Shown here in pieces: positions 33,879-41,564 of a stretch of DNA of 48,102 nucleotides. Source of the DNA: Bdellovibrionales bacterium (GTDB lineage: Bacteria; Bdellovibrionota; Bdellovibrionia; Bdellovibrionales; UBA1609); assembly GCA_028819545.1 (NCBI GenBank), contig JAPPLG010000031.1, positions 1 through 48,102 on the forward strand, in the 5' to 3' direction. Under the pieces are notes generated by a model. That model was not told where the DNA came from. It ran no database searches and saw nothing but the letters and a program-made list of their open reading frames with translations. Positions within the stretch are counted from its first letter, which is position 1. Each line of letters starts with the position of its first letter. The translations under genes and the position numbers were made by a program.

Positions 33879-35476
33879 TTCCTACGAACCCATACAAAAA
33901 CAGCACAAATGAAACAAATTAAAGGGAGCAAAATAGCCGCAATAATCAGTATAAGTTTATGGGTTTGAGTGAGAACCATATGAGTGCCTTTAGGTTGTTT
34001 GGGGCGGATATTTAATAAATTTTCCCTATCTGCCAGATAGGATATTGTGTTTAAAGCGATGTCTTTATGAATACCGACATTAAATGAACCATTAGTTAAA
34101 AAATTACTATCTCCAAAAATAACTGCAATAAAACGATTTTTTTGTTCTTGTTCATCATCTTCATTTTCTTTCTTTTCTTTTTCCTTCCCTTCACCGCTTT
34201 CTGCATCCTTTTTTGTTTCTTCTTCCACAGCCACTGCCATCACAAAAGACTGTTGCTTTTCCTGGGCGGGAGCAATATCCAAAGAAGAAATAGTAAAACC
34301 ACCGACGGAATAAATCAATGGATCCACTTTGACCTGAGGGTGATCTTCAAAAGCCACCTGGCTGACTTCATCAAAAATAGAAGTGAAACCTCCCATCATT
34401 CGAACAAAATCTTTTGTGATGAGATGATTGACATTGTAGTCCATCCCCATCACTGAAGTATTGCTTTTTCCAACCAATGAAGAAATAGGGCTTACAATAA
34501 AATTATTTTTAAACTCCACTCCAAACATTTCTTTTAAGAATGGAGCCAAATTCTGATTAACCCCGGGGTCTAAAGCAATAAGAACTCGTCCATCTCTTTT
34601 GACATATTCCTGAATCCACTTGATCTCCTGTTCAAAGAAGGGTTTTGTCGGACCTAAAATCATAAGAGCTGAGGCATCTTCAGGCACTCCGCTTCTTTTC
34701 TCAATAAAATTCCATTCCACAACATTAAATGAATTTGCTTCCAATTCAGAGGTAAAAACTGATAAAGCCTGAGCATGCTCCGCAAACATATCCCTTTCAC
34801 CATGCCCGGATGTAAAGTAAATATTTTGATCCACTCTTCTGGAAACCTGGATCAAGGCAGATAAAACTGTACTCTCCCCAATAGGCTCTTCCACACGCAC
34901 TTTCTTGCCCTGATAATCTATAAATAAAAATACATCTTTATTATTTTTATCCGATAAAGGCTCCAAGTATGACTTTGCTTTTTTATTATTCAAATGAGCA
35001 TCAATGTACTCAAACTGAATATGAGAAGCATTTTGTTTATAAATCCTTAAATATCTTTCCAACTCATTCTTAGTCGACAGGCTTTGCGCCCCTTTGTAAA
35101 ATACTGTCATTTTAATTTCTTCCATAGAATTTAAAATGCTTAAAGTCTGCTCGGATAAAGAGTGCAGTTTTTCTTCTGTTAAATCGAATGTTTTATCAAA
35201 ACGTTTTGTCAAATAAGCTAAAGAGGAAAGAATGCTTATCAAAATCAAAAGTGTAAAGCCTACACCTAATCCATCTTTAGCTGTTTTCAATGTAAACAAA
35301 GACCAATAAGTGCGAAAATCCAAAATCAAACCCACAAACAGGCTGACAAAGAAAGCTCCAAGAGGCCACCACAAAAAGGGAATCCACCCCCCCAGAAAAG
35401 TACGGGCTACCAATAAAACCAGTAAAGAAACAGCGCTCAGAATCAGTGCGCCTCTAGATATCCATTTTATAGACAC
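33869..35476 (-). CDS. GldG-like ABC-transport auxiliary protein
   Basis: A 535-residue inner-membrane protein of the GldG / ABC auxiliary type. There are two membrane helices near the N-terminus, a third at ~75-90 and one at the extreme C-terminus (KLILIIAAILLPLICFICAVFVWVRRK). The central periplasmic part has FDLTEEKLHSLSEQTLSILNSMEEIKMTVFYKG, NIYFTSGHGERD and VLIALDPGVN, typical of the family. A Glu/Lys-rich stretch (~420-445) precedes FIAVIFGDSNFLTNG. In Bacteroidota GldA-F-G is needed for gliding; here the trio is conserved without the other gld genes, so gliding cannot be concluded. Confidence 0.85.
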   Translation of the reverse strand: MSIKWISRGALILSAVSLLVLLVARTFLGGWIPFLWWPLGAFFVSLFVGLILDFRTYWSLFTLKTAKDGLGVGFTLLILISILSSLAYLTKRFDKTFDLTEEKLHSLSEQTLSILNSMEEIKMTVFYKGAQSLSTKNELERYLRIYKQNASHIQFEYIDAHLNNKKAKSYLEPLSDKNNKDVFLFIDYQGKKVRVEEPIGESTVLSALIQVSRRVDQNIYFTSGHGERDMFAEHAQALSVFTSELEANSFNVVEWNFIEKRSGVPEDASALMILGPTKPFFEQEIKWIQEYVKRDGRVLIALDPGVNQNLAPFLKEMFGVEFKNNFIVSPISSLVGKSNTSVMGMDYNVNHLITKDFVRMMGGFTSIFDEVSQVAFEDHPQVKVDPLIYSVGGFTISSLDIAPAQEKQQSFVMAVAVEEETKKDAESGEGKEKEKKENEDDEQEQKNRFIAVIFGDSNFLTNGSFNVGIHKDIALNTISYLADRENLLNIRPKQPKGTHMVLTQTHKLILIIAAILLPLICFICAVFVWVRRKWS

Positions 35477-35482
35477 AAGCCT

Positions 35483-36289
35483 TTATCTCCATCTTAAAAT
35501 ATCAATAACTTTCACTGTTAAAAAAATTAAAAAAGTAACAATAATAATGAAAAAACAAAAAGAACTAATTACAAACTTACCCATAACAAATTGTTCAAAA
35601 TGCATGGGAATATTTAAATATTCAACAAGCTCTGAAAAAATAGGATTACTGCTGATATCTTTTATTTGATTGGTGATAATCCATATAAAGACATTAAACA
35701 CCACTCCTAAAATAGTGCTTAACACAAGAGAAGAGCTTAAAGCAGAAGCTAAAACCCCAAGCGACACATAAACAGCTGTCAACAGCAACAGCCCCAGGTA
35801 AGAGAGAAAAGGCATAGTCCAATTGAAATCAGCAAAAAGTGAAGTTATTAAAATATAAATAAAAGATACAGAAATAATAATAAAAGAGCATTTATAGGCT
35901 GAACAAAATTTCCCTATAACAATCTGAGCTGATGTTAAAGGAGACGACATTAATAAATCAAATGTCTGTAATTTCCTCTCTTCTGAGAAAAGCCTCATTG
36001 TCAGAGCAGGAACAATAAACAGCAACAAAAGATTCACCTGAGCCAATAAAGGAAAAAAGACATAGTAATGAATATTCATGCCTCCTTCCTGAGCCATCTG
36101 GACAGGCATAGCCATACTCTCACTGGCAAAAACAATGAGGGAGCGCACATAGACAAAACTCCAAAAAAAACAGCTCACTCCCAAAATGATAAAAAACATA
36201 GGGCTGGATATAATTTGAAAAAAATCTTTTTTAGTCAGCGCCATAATCTGACGTACATACACCCCTAAATTATTGAACATAACCTGCAC
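35483..36289 (-). CDS. ABC-2 type permease (GldF-like)
   Basis: A 268-residue membrane protein with about six hydrophobic helices and the ABC-2 permease layout: an amphipathic start (VRQIMALTKKDFFQIISSPMFFII), a long first periplasmic loop, and the cytosolic coupling region TMRLFSEERKLQTFDLLMSSPLTSAQIVIGKF, characteristic of GldF-type exporters. It ends with KVIDILRWR. It abuts the ATPase gene (shared base at 36289) and the GldG-like gene (6-nt gap). The exported substrate is unknown. Confidence 0.87.
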   Translation of the reverse strand: MQVMFNNLGVYVRQIMALTKKDFFQIISSPMFFIILGVSCFFWSFVYVRSLIVFASESMAMPVQMAQEGGMNIHYYVFFPLLAQVNLLLLFIVPALTMRLFSEERKLQTFDLLMSSPLTSAQIVIGKFCSAYKCSFIIISVSFIYILITSLFADFNWTMPFLSYLGLLLLTAVYVSLGVLASALSSSLVLSTILGVVFNVFIWIITNQIKDISSNPIFSELVEYLNIPMHFEQFVMGKFVISSFCFFIIIVTFLIFLTVKVIDILRWR

Positions 36290-37218
36290 TATGAACCCCC
36301 GCCTTGAGATCGTGTAATATGAATAAATATGTCTTCCAGATTGAACTTATTTTCTTTCAGCTCCAAAAACCCGGCACCACTGTCAATCACTGTACGAGCC
36401 ACTAAATCATTCACATTTGATGCCTCAGCAGATACAGAAATATTATAAATTCCTCTTTCATCCTGGACTTCTTTAACACCATCCAGAGCCTGCAACTGAG
36501 ATAATAACTGGGATGAAGGTTGTTCCACACGAACAGATAAACTCTTCTGATGCATTTTTTGTCTCAGTTCAGAAAGCTCACCTGTAACCGCCACCTTGCC
36601 CTGATGAATAATAATCACCCTCTCACAATTGGCTTCTACTTCTGATAAAATATGAGTGGATAAAATCACTGTATGATGGTGTTTCAGATCACCAATCAAG
36701 CCTCTGATCTCAATCACCTGAGCGGGATCCAAACCCACTGTCGGTTCATCTAAAATCAACACATCCGGATTATTCATTAAAGCCTGGGCAATGCCCACTC
36801 TTTGCCGATATCCTTTGGACAAATTTTGAATAAGGCGGGATCGAACCTGACTTAAACCTGTTTTCTTCACACAGGAATCCACCTGATCTTTTAATTGACG
36901 TGCAGGGCATCTTTTAATTTGCCCCACATATTTTAAGTAGTCTTCAACATACATATCTCCATAGAGAGGAGGAATTTCAGGCAAGTACCCCAGCTTCTCT
37001 TTAGTCTGAACAGGATATTCAAAGACATCTTTTCCATCTATTTCAGCTGTTCCGGATGTCGGAGCCAGACATCCTGTTAGTATACGCATGGTAGTGGTCT
37101 TACCGGCTCCATTCGGGCCTAGAAAACCAACCACTTCACCGCCAGCCACAGAAAAACTGACTTGATCCAAAGCCAGTCTGTCCCCATATTTCTTGGTTAA
37201 ATTCTGAACTCTAATCAT
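36289..37218 (-). CDS. ABC transporter ATPase (GldA/NatA-like)
   Basis: A 309-residue ATPase that should energise the adjoining ABC-2 permease. Walker A is GFLGPNGAGKTTTMRIL, the Q-loop region GYLPEIPPLYGDM, the signature LSKGYRQRVGIAQAL, Walker B VLILDEPTVGLDP and the H-loop ILSTHILSEVE. A C-terminal domain of ~85 residues (SVRVEQPSSQLLSQLQALDGVKEVQDE...) is typical of GldA/DrrA-type ATPases. It is first in the ATPase-permease-GldG-DUF4340-lolD-bamA-skp series. Confidence 0.9.
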   Translation of the reverse strand: MIRVQNLTKKYGDRLALDQVSFSVAGGEVVGFLGPNGAGKTTTMRILTGCLAPTSGTAEIDGKDVFEYPVQTKEKLGYLPEIPPLYGDMYVEDYLKYVGQIKRCPARQLKDQVDSCVKKTGLSQVRSRLIQNLSKGYRQRVGIAQALMNNPDVLILDEPTVGLDPAQVIEIRGLIGDLKHHHTVILSTHILSEVEANCERVIIIHQGKVAVTGELSELRQKMHQKSLSVRVEQPSSQLLSQLQALDGVKEVQDERGIYNISVSAEASNVNDLVARTVIDSGAGFLELKENKFNLEDIFIHITRSQGGGS

Positions 37219-37328
37219 TTAATAAACTCATATTTTAAATTAAGAGAGGACTATCCTACCTAATCTTCTCCCTATGGTGCAAGAAAATATTGCCTATCAT
37301 TAAGACAAAAACCAATGAATTTATAGGT

Positions 37329-38837
37329 TTATTCAGGGATGTTGATTTTTCGGCCCACTCTTAATATAGACTTAAAAGTCAAAGAATTCTTTTTCATAAG
37401 AGCAACCAAAGGAACTTCATACTTTTTTGCAATAGTAATCAGAGTATCTCCTCTTCTTACCACGTGGATTTTGCTATTTGTTGAATTGGAGTCAGGAGCT
37501 TTGACCAATAAGACTTGACGAGGATGAATCACAGAGCTGGATAAATTATTCCAAGCCTTAATATTGGATGCAGAAATGCCATAACGACGGGCAATTCTCC
37601 CCAAACTCTCTCCTCTTCTCACCTTATGGTACTTAGTTGATTTTTTCACACTGGCATATTTACGGGAAGAAGAGGCATAGCGATGAGGCAATTTTATCAC
37701 CTGGCCGGCTCTGAGCATTTTCCTGGAAGAAAAACCATTCATACGTGCAATAGTATTCACCGTTGTGCGGTTTCTTCTGGCCAGCTTGAATAAGCTGTCT
37801 CCCCATCTCACTTTATAATAGACATAAGTTTTAGAGTATTTTGGACGGCTCATCACAGATGCAGTCAGAACTTTCTGAGTCGCTTTTCCAGATAAACCCG
37901 GAGGTACACGGATGACCGTTGTACCTGTTTTTTCCATAGGCACATATTCTGTGACATATTTTGGATTGAGTATCTGCAGGTCTTTATATTTTACAGAAAG
38001 ATTGTCCGCTAATTTTTTTAAACTAATAGGCTGATGTACAGCTACAGACTCAAATTGAATAGGCTTTTGATAATTCAAGTGATGAAAGCCGTACTTTTTA
38101 GGATTCTTTGCAATCAAATACGCGGCCATAAACTTAGGAACATACTCACGAGTTTCCCTTGGAATACTTCTATTTTTTCTCAAACGCCAAAAATTACGGG
38201 TGTAATGCTTCATCATCGCCCGATTCACACGATACTCTCCTGCATTGTAAGAAGCCATAGCCAAATACCAGGAGCCGAATAGAGAATATAAATCTTTTAA
38301 ATATTCACTAGCGGCTTTTGTCGAAAGCAAGGGGTCTTTTCTCTCATCTATAAACTGGTCCACTTTCAATCCATAACGACGCCCTGTAGGCTCAATAAAC
38401 TGCCAATAGCCCATAGCCTGAGCACGGCTTCGCGCTTTAAAACTAAAGCCCGATTCAATCATAGCCACATAGATTAATTTATCCGGAAGCCCTGATTCTC
38501 TTAAAACAGAACGCATAAGATCCATGTAGCGTGTGGAGCGCTCTAAGTAGAGTTTCATATTGTCCTTTCCACGCCCTGTAAAGTATTGAATCCATACATC
38601 GACCTCAGGTCTTTCTTCAATCACAACATCCTCATAAGACCTTTGATGATCATAAGGAATATCAGGTTTTTGCTCTTTTACTGTATTTGTCGGCTTTGTT
38701 TGTGTCTGCGAAAGCATTTGCACATTGTCAGGCGGCTCAATAGAACGTATGTCTCTGTTCGGCTCCGAATTTAACTGAGTGGGAGTCATATGCTGACAAG
38801 CCGTACATAAAATAAAAAACATCAAATACTTTTTCAT
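37329..38837 (-). CDS. mltD: MltD-like lytic transglycosylase with LysM domains
   Basis: A peptidoglycan-cleaving enzyme. The signal segment ends ILCTAC14, a likely lipidation site though the -3 residue is Cys. The SLT domain (~95-225) has MIESGFSFKARSRAQAMGYWQFIEPTGRRYGL, with the catalytic Glu in MIESGF, and MASYNAGEYRVNRAM. It is followed by a weak LysM (VHQPISLKKLADNLSVKYKDL) and three clear LysM domains beginning YKVRWGDSLFKLARR, HKVRRGESLGRIARR and HVVRRGDTLITIAKK. 502 residues is slightly longer than E. coli MltD. It is transcribed separately, with 110 bp to the ABC ATPase gene. Confidence 0.93.
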   Translation of the reverse strand: MKKYLMFFILCTACQHMTPTQLNSEPNRDIRSIEPPDNVQMLSQTQTKPTNTVKEQKPDIPYDHQRSYEDVVIEERPEVDVWIQYFTGRGKDNMKLYLERSTRYMDLMRSVLRESGLPDKLIYVAMIESGFSFKARSRAQAMGYWQFIEPTGRRYGLKVDQFIDERKDPLLSTKAASEYLKDLYSLFGSWYLAMASYNAGEYRVNRAMMKHYTRNFWRLRKNRSIPRETREYVPKFMAAYLIAKNPKKYGFHHLNYQKPIQFESVAVHQPISLKKLADNLSVKYKDLQILNPKYVTEYVPMEKTGTTVIRVPPGLSGKATQKVLTASVMSRPKYSKTYVYYKVRWGDSLFKLARRNRTTVNTIARMNGFSSRKMLRAGQVIKLPHRYASSSRKYASVKKSTKYHKVRRGESLGRIARRYGISASNIKAWNNLSSSVIHPRQVLLVKAPDSNSTNSKIHVVRRGDTLITIAKKYEVPLVALMKKNSLTFKSILRVGRKINIPE

Positions 38838-39140
38838 ACCCGTTTCCCAAAAATTGAATATATGTTTCCTATCGGCAATTTTATTTGATCATGTAATTAA
38901 AACAAATAAAACAGCCTAATGAAAAACAAAAAATAATCTATAGCAATGTATTTTAGACCTTTTCCACTACTTTCGTAAAGAAAATATAAGAATGTCATAT
39001 TACTTTCTGCACATATTGTCATTGTCTTTTGTGTGCACTGTCATTCTTTCACACGCTGTCAATTCTGCAACACCATTTTTACTTGTAAATCCACCAGTCT
39101 AAAGACAGTTTTCTTCAATCCTAAACCTTGATTATCATAA
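38838..39140. other. Noncoding region with decayed TGTCAT-type repeats
   Basis: No gene is seen in these 303 bp. From 38993 four words TGTCAT/TGTCAT/TGTCATTC/TGTCAATTC begin at 38993, 39017, 39039 and 39057, separated by short dissimilar spacers. On the minus strand they read as AATGACA, the border of the palindromic repeats elsewhere in the window, so this looks like a decayed repeat cluster. The upstream part should hold the mltD promoter. Confidence 0.45.
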
Positions 39141-39662
39141 TTAACGATCACAACAGTTTTTATGGACAATAATCCTAGCTATCTTATAATTTTTATCAGA
39201 TAAAAAAACAATCTGCCAGGTATCTTGATCTTTAGTTTTTGCAGACTCAATTAAATAAGCGGGAATCACATCCTTAAAATAGTGACCAGAGTAAGCCCCA
39301 AATATCTCTCTTATTTTATGTCTTTCTATACCATAATATTTATTTTGATTCTTAAGAAGAGAACAAGCCATTTTTGCCCTGATAAACTCATTAGAACCCG
39401 ACTCTTTGAATTTGCTCAAATCAAAAGGAGTTTCCCCCCATTTCTCACATACTCCTTCAACACTCATAGTTTCTCCTCTCCAGAAGTGTGTTGGTTTTTT
39501 GTCGTATTGTGAGTGTATACTGTCAGTCTCTGATTTTTGTTTTGTTTTCTGAAAAGACAAGTCTTTTGCAAATTTAGAAAAAACTGAATCCTTTAAAGTG
39601 AAAAATAGAAGAACGCCCAAAACTAGAATCCCAACTATTGTGGTAATAACTGTTCTTTTCAT
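39141..39662 (-). CDS. Membrane-anchored protein of unknown function
   Basis: A 173-residue protein with a single N-terminal transmembrane helix (VITTIVGILVLGVLLFFTL) and a ~145-residue extracytoplasmic domain. The second half (LLKNQNKYYGIERHKIREIFGAYSGHYF... DTWQIVFLSDKNYKIARIIVHK) has the layout of small BamE-like or lipoprotein-like domains in which a helix with an LG-x-P-like turn is followed by a W-x-I-x-F strand and a K-I-x-x-I-x-I strand; this is a loose resemblance. The C-terminus is NCCDR. It starts 3 nt after the upstream gene's stop, so the two form a unit. Function unknown; an inhibitor of its neighbour is one possibility. Confidence 0.62.
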   Translation of the reverse strand: MKRTVITTIVGILVLGVLLFFTLKDSVFSKFAKDLSFQKTKQKSETDSIHSQYDKKPTHFWRGETMSVEGVCEKWGETPFDLSKFKESGSNEFIRAKMACSLLKNQNKYYGIERHKIREIFGAYSGHYFKDVIPAYLIESAKTKDQDTWQIVFLSDKNYKIARIIVHKNCCDR

Positions 39663-39665
39663 TTT

Positions 39666-40304
39666 TTATCTCCTGGTTTTTTTATTTGTTTTATTGATAA
39701 TATTAAGCTCTCCTTCTTGCAAGGCTTGTTGAAAGGATTGCAATATAGTTGTTCTATTTAATTTATTTTTCTCTGAGAGTTTCTTAGCTACCATTAATCC
39801 AAGTTGATTGTTTTCCAGGTCCATTTCTTTTTCTTCCAAGGGCTGTCTAGGTTCACTTTCATGGGCATTCAATACTTTTTGTGTGAATTTGGATCCAAAT
39901 TTTTGATAGAGTAAAGCTGACCAAACAAAATGTCGACAGGCATCACTAGCATCATTTACCCCGCTTTTTGCGAAAAGAGTAGAGCATAGATTTTCAGCAG
40001 ACCACGTCAGTTGATAAGCTACTAACATTTTCTTAGGATACTTGGCGACAAGAGCGCGCTCCACAATATTCAATTCCACATAAAGATCAGACAAATGAAA
40101 TAAAAATTTATTTTTTATTGAAAGCTCACATAGAACATCACACTTCTCAGGACAATGAAAAGTTCTCATATCTGTTCTTGAAATACTACAATCTATAAGA
40201 CAATTCCCATCACTAATGTTTGCGTTCTCAAACCAAATAAGACAGTCATCTGCTAAAACCTTCAAAGGAAAACAACAAATAACTAATAAAAACTTCAAAT
40301 TCAT
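39666..40304 (-). CDS. Exported Cys-rich protein with a DUF6973-like domain
   Basis: A 212-residue protein with a signal peptide (MNLKFLLVICCFPLKVLA). Residues 20-60 contain six cysteines (21, 35, 39, 51, 55, 59), suggesting disulfides in the periplasm. Residues ~95-175 carry a striking pattern, NDASDACRHFVWSALL, then AHESEPRQ and EKEMDLENNQLGL, i.e. D121-x2-R124-H125, H148-E149 and D162-x2-N165-N166. I believe this corresponds to the uncharacterised family DUF6973, which I could not check. The conserved polar residues look like an active or metal site. The C-terminus is basic. It is co-directional with, and 3 nt from, the membrane-anchored gene. Confidence 0.66.
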   Translation of the reverse strand: MNLKFLLVICCFPLKVLADDCLIWFENANISDGNCLIDCSISRTDMRTFHCPEKCDVLCELSIKNKFLFHLSDLYVELNIVERALVAKYPKKMLVAYQLTWSAENLCSTLFAKSGVNDASDACRHFVWSALLYQKFGSKFTQKVLNAHESEPRQPLEEKEMDLENNQLGLMVAKKLSEKNKLNRTTILQSFQQALQEGELNIINKTNKKTRR

Positions 40305-40457
40305 AATACTTCCCTTATTCTTATTGATAGATAATTATTACTCCAACAACTTAGTGTTTATATTTAATTGGAAGAATCTCCATGTTGCACGGTTAAATAA
40401 TGAAGTAAGACGATAGTTATAATCAGAGGCATAGTGCCCTACTTCTAAGCCAGTTTT

Positions 40458-40487
40458 GACTATTTTTCCCAAGTGGGAAAAATAGTC
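40458..40487. terminator. Perfect 14-bp inverted repeat downstream of pdxJ
   Basis: The left arm GACTATTTTTCCCA (40458-40471) and the right arm TGGGAAAAATAGTC (40474-40487) are exact complements around a 2-base centre. It lies 39 bp past the pdxJ stop. There is no U-run after it in the pdxJ direction, so it may be a 3'-end stabilising hairpin or a protein-binding palindrome rather than a classical rho-independent terminator. Confidence 0.45.
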
Positions 40488-40526
40488 TGAAGGAGATTTT
40501 TTAGAGTTGTCACAAGCTTTTACACT

Positions 40527-41435
40527 TTATTTCAATAGTCGATGATAATGTTCTAGAGTCAATTTCAACCCATCATACAAGGCCTCAGAAATAAGAGCAT
40601 GGCCAATAGACACTTCCTGAACCAAAGGCACCCTTTCAATAAGAGGTTTTAAATTCTGTTGATTTAAATCATGCCCTGCATTGATCCCTATTCCCAGCTT
40701 AGATATCTGCTCAGAAGCTGTTTTATATGTTTCTAAAATTTTCAAACATTCTTTATTGAGGGCAATGCCTCCATTTGTCTCACTCTGTAAAACAGTTTTC
40801 TGGATTCCTGCCTTCGCAGGAGCGAAGTAGTGAGGCGCCAGCCGAGACTGCTGAGCAGAAGAGCTTGGAATGCTGGAAAGAGCTGACTTCCTGTGTTTTA
40901 CGTTATCCAATGAAGGAGTTTCTTTTTGACGAATATGGTCAAAGGTCTTGGCCCACTTTCCAGTATAAAACTCCACACGATCAGGACACAACTTTTGCAA
41001 AGCAGACAAATTAAAACAAAGAGGGTCTATAAAAACAGAAGACCTTACTTTATTTTTCTTTAAAAAGCCTAAAACTTTCTCTAAGAAAGAAAATTGATCT
41101 TCCAAATCCCATCCCTGATCAGAGGTTAAAGCTGAAGGTGGATCCGGAACCAAAGTGCATTGATGAGGGCGAGTTTCTTCAATTAAATCCAAAAAATTTT
41201 CACTTGGATATCCTTCTATATTTAACTCCACAGATGGAAATTTTTGGACACACTGAGCAATATCCCGCACATCCTGATACAGAATATGCCGCCCATCCGG
41301 ACGTGGATGCAGTGTAATTCCCCAAGCTCCAAATTGAATTAAATCTTCAACCACTTGAATAAGACAAGGCTCATTGCCGCCTCGAGAATTTCTTAAGGTG
41401 GCCACTTTATTCACGTTCACACTTAATCTCACCAT
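40527..41435 (-). CDS. pdxJ: Pyridoxine 5'-phosphate synthase with an internal repeat-derived insertion
   Basis: PdxJ condenses deoxyxylulose 5-phosphate with aminoacetone phosphate to make pyridoxine 5'-phosphate. Core motifs are intact: RLSVNVNKVATLRNSRGGNEP, GITLHPRPDGRHI, VELNIEG, CTLVPDPP, VEFYTG and GINAGHDLNQQNL, then IGHALISEAL, so all active-site His, Glu and Arg positions I can place are kept. At 302 residues it is about 55-60 longer than usual (E. coli 243). The excess lies between the YTG strand and the following helix (~160-215) and includes APHYFAPAKAGIQ, read from the palindromic repeat at 40801-40821. The frame is maintained and the rest aligns, so the enzyme is probably active with a surface loop. 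Confidence 0.93.
   Translation of the reverse strand: MVRLSVNVNKVATLRNSRGGNEPCLIQVVEDLIQFGAWGITLHPRPDGRHILYQDVRDIAQCVQKFPSVELNIEGYPSENFLDLIEETRPHQCTLVPDPPSALTSDQGWDLEDQFSFLEKVLGFLKKNKVRSSVFIDPLCFNLSALQKLCPDRVEFYTGKWAKTFDHIRQKETPSLDNVKHRKSALSSIPSSSAQQSRLAPHYFAPAKAGIQKTVLQSETNGGIALNKECLKILETYKTASEQISKLGIGINAGHDLNQQNLKPLIERVPLVQEVSIGHALISEALYDGLKLTLEHYHRLLK
40801..40858. repeat. Palindromic repeat inserted in frame within pdxJ
   Basis: TCCTGC (40806-40811) and GCAGGA (40816-40821) pair around CTTC, preceded by TGGAT as in the intergenic copies. The adjoining sequence GCGAAGTAGTGAGGCGCC leads to a second small inverted repeat CTGCTGAGCAG at 40848-40858. On the pdxJ strand the element reads without a stop. 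The outer limits of the insertion are not certain; extra sequence probably extends to about 40930. Confidence 0.8.
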
Positions 41436-41461
41436 AATACACCTTTTGTCAAAAATGCCTA

Positions 41462-41490
41462 TTGACTTTCAACCCTGGCTTTAACATACA
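41462..41490 (+). promoter_or_regulatory. Candidate sigma-70-type promoter for pstS
   Basis: TTGACT at 41462-41467 is a good -35 match. A 17-bp spacer leads to CATACA at 41485-41490, a weak -10. It lies about 75 bp before the pstS ATG. I looked for direct CTGTCAT-type Pho boxes nearby and found none convincing; if PhoB binds here, the site diverges from the E. coli consensus. Confidence 0.3.
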
Positions 41491-41564
41491 CAAAAGATCA
41501 GCAACTTGTAGCATATTCAAAAAAAAGATAGTACGTAATTTAAAAAGGTTTAAATAAGGACATC

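Noticed and set aside
38990-39075. Short CRISPR array
   Set aside because: The repeated word is only 6-8 bp with irregular 18-24 bp intervals, and no cas gene is in the window.
39141-40304. Classical toxin-antitoxin module
   Set aside because: Both proteins carry export or membrane signals and are larger than typical type II pairs; the pair is reported only as a possible enzyme-partner unit.
41436-41564. Pho box upstream of pstS
   Set aside because: Only TTTTGTCA and TTGAC fragments are present, without the 11-bp direct-repeat spacing; not enough to call a PhoB site.
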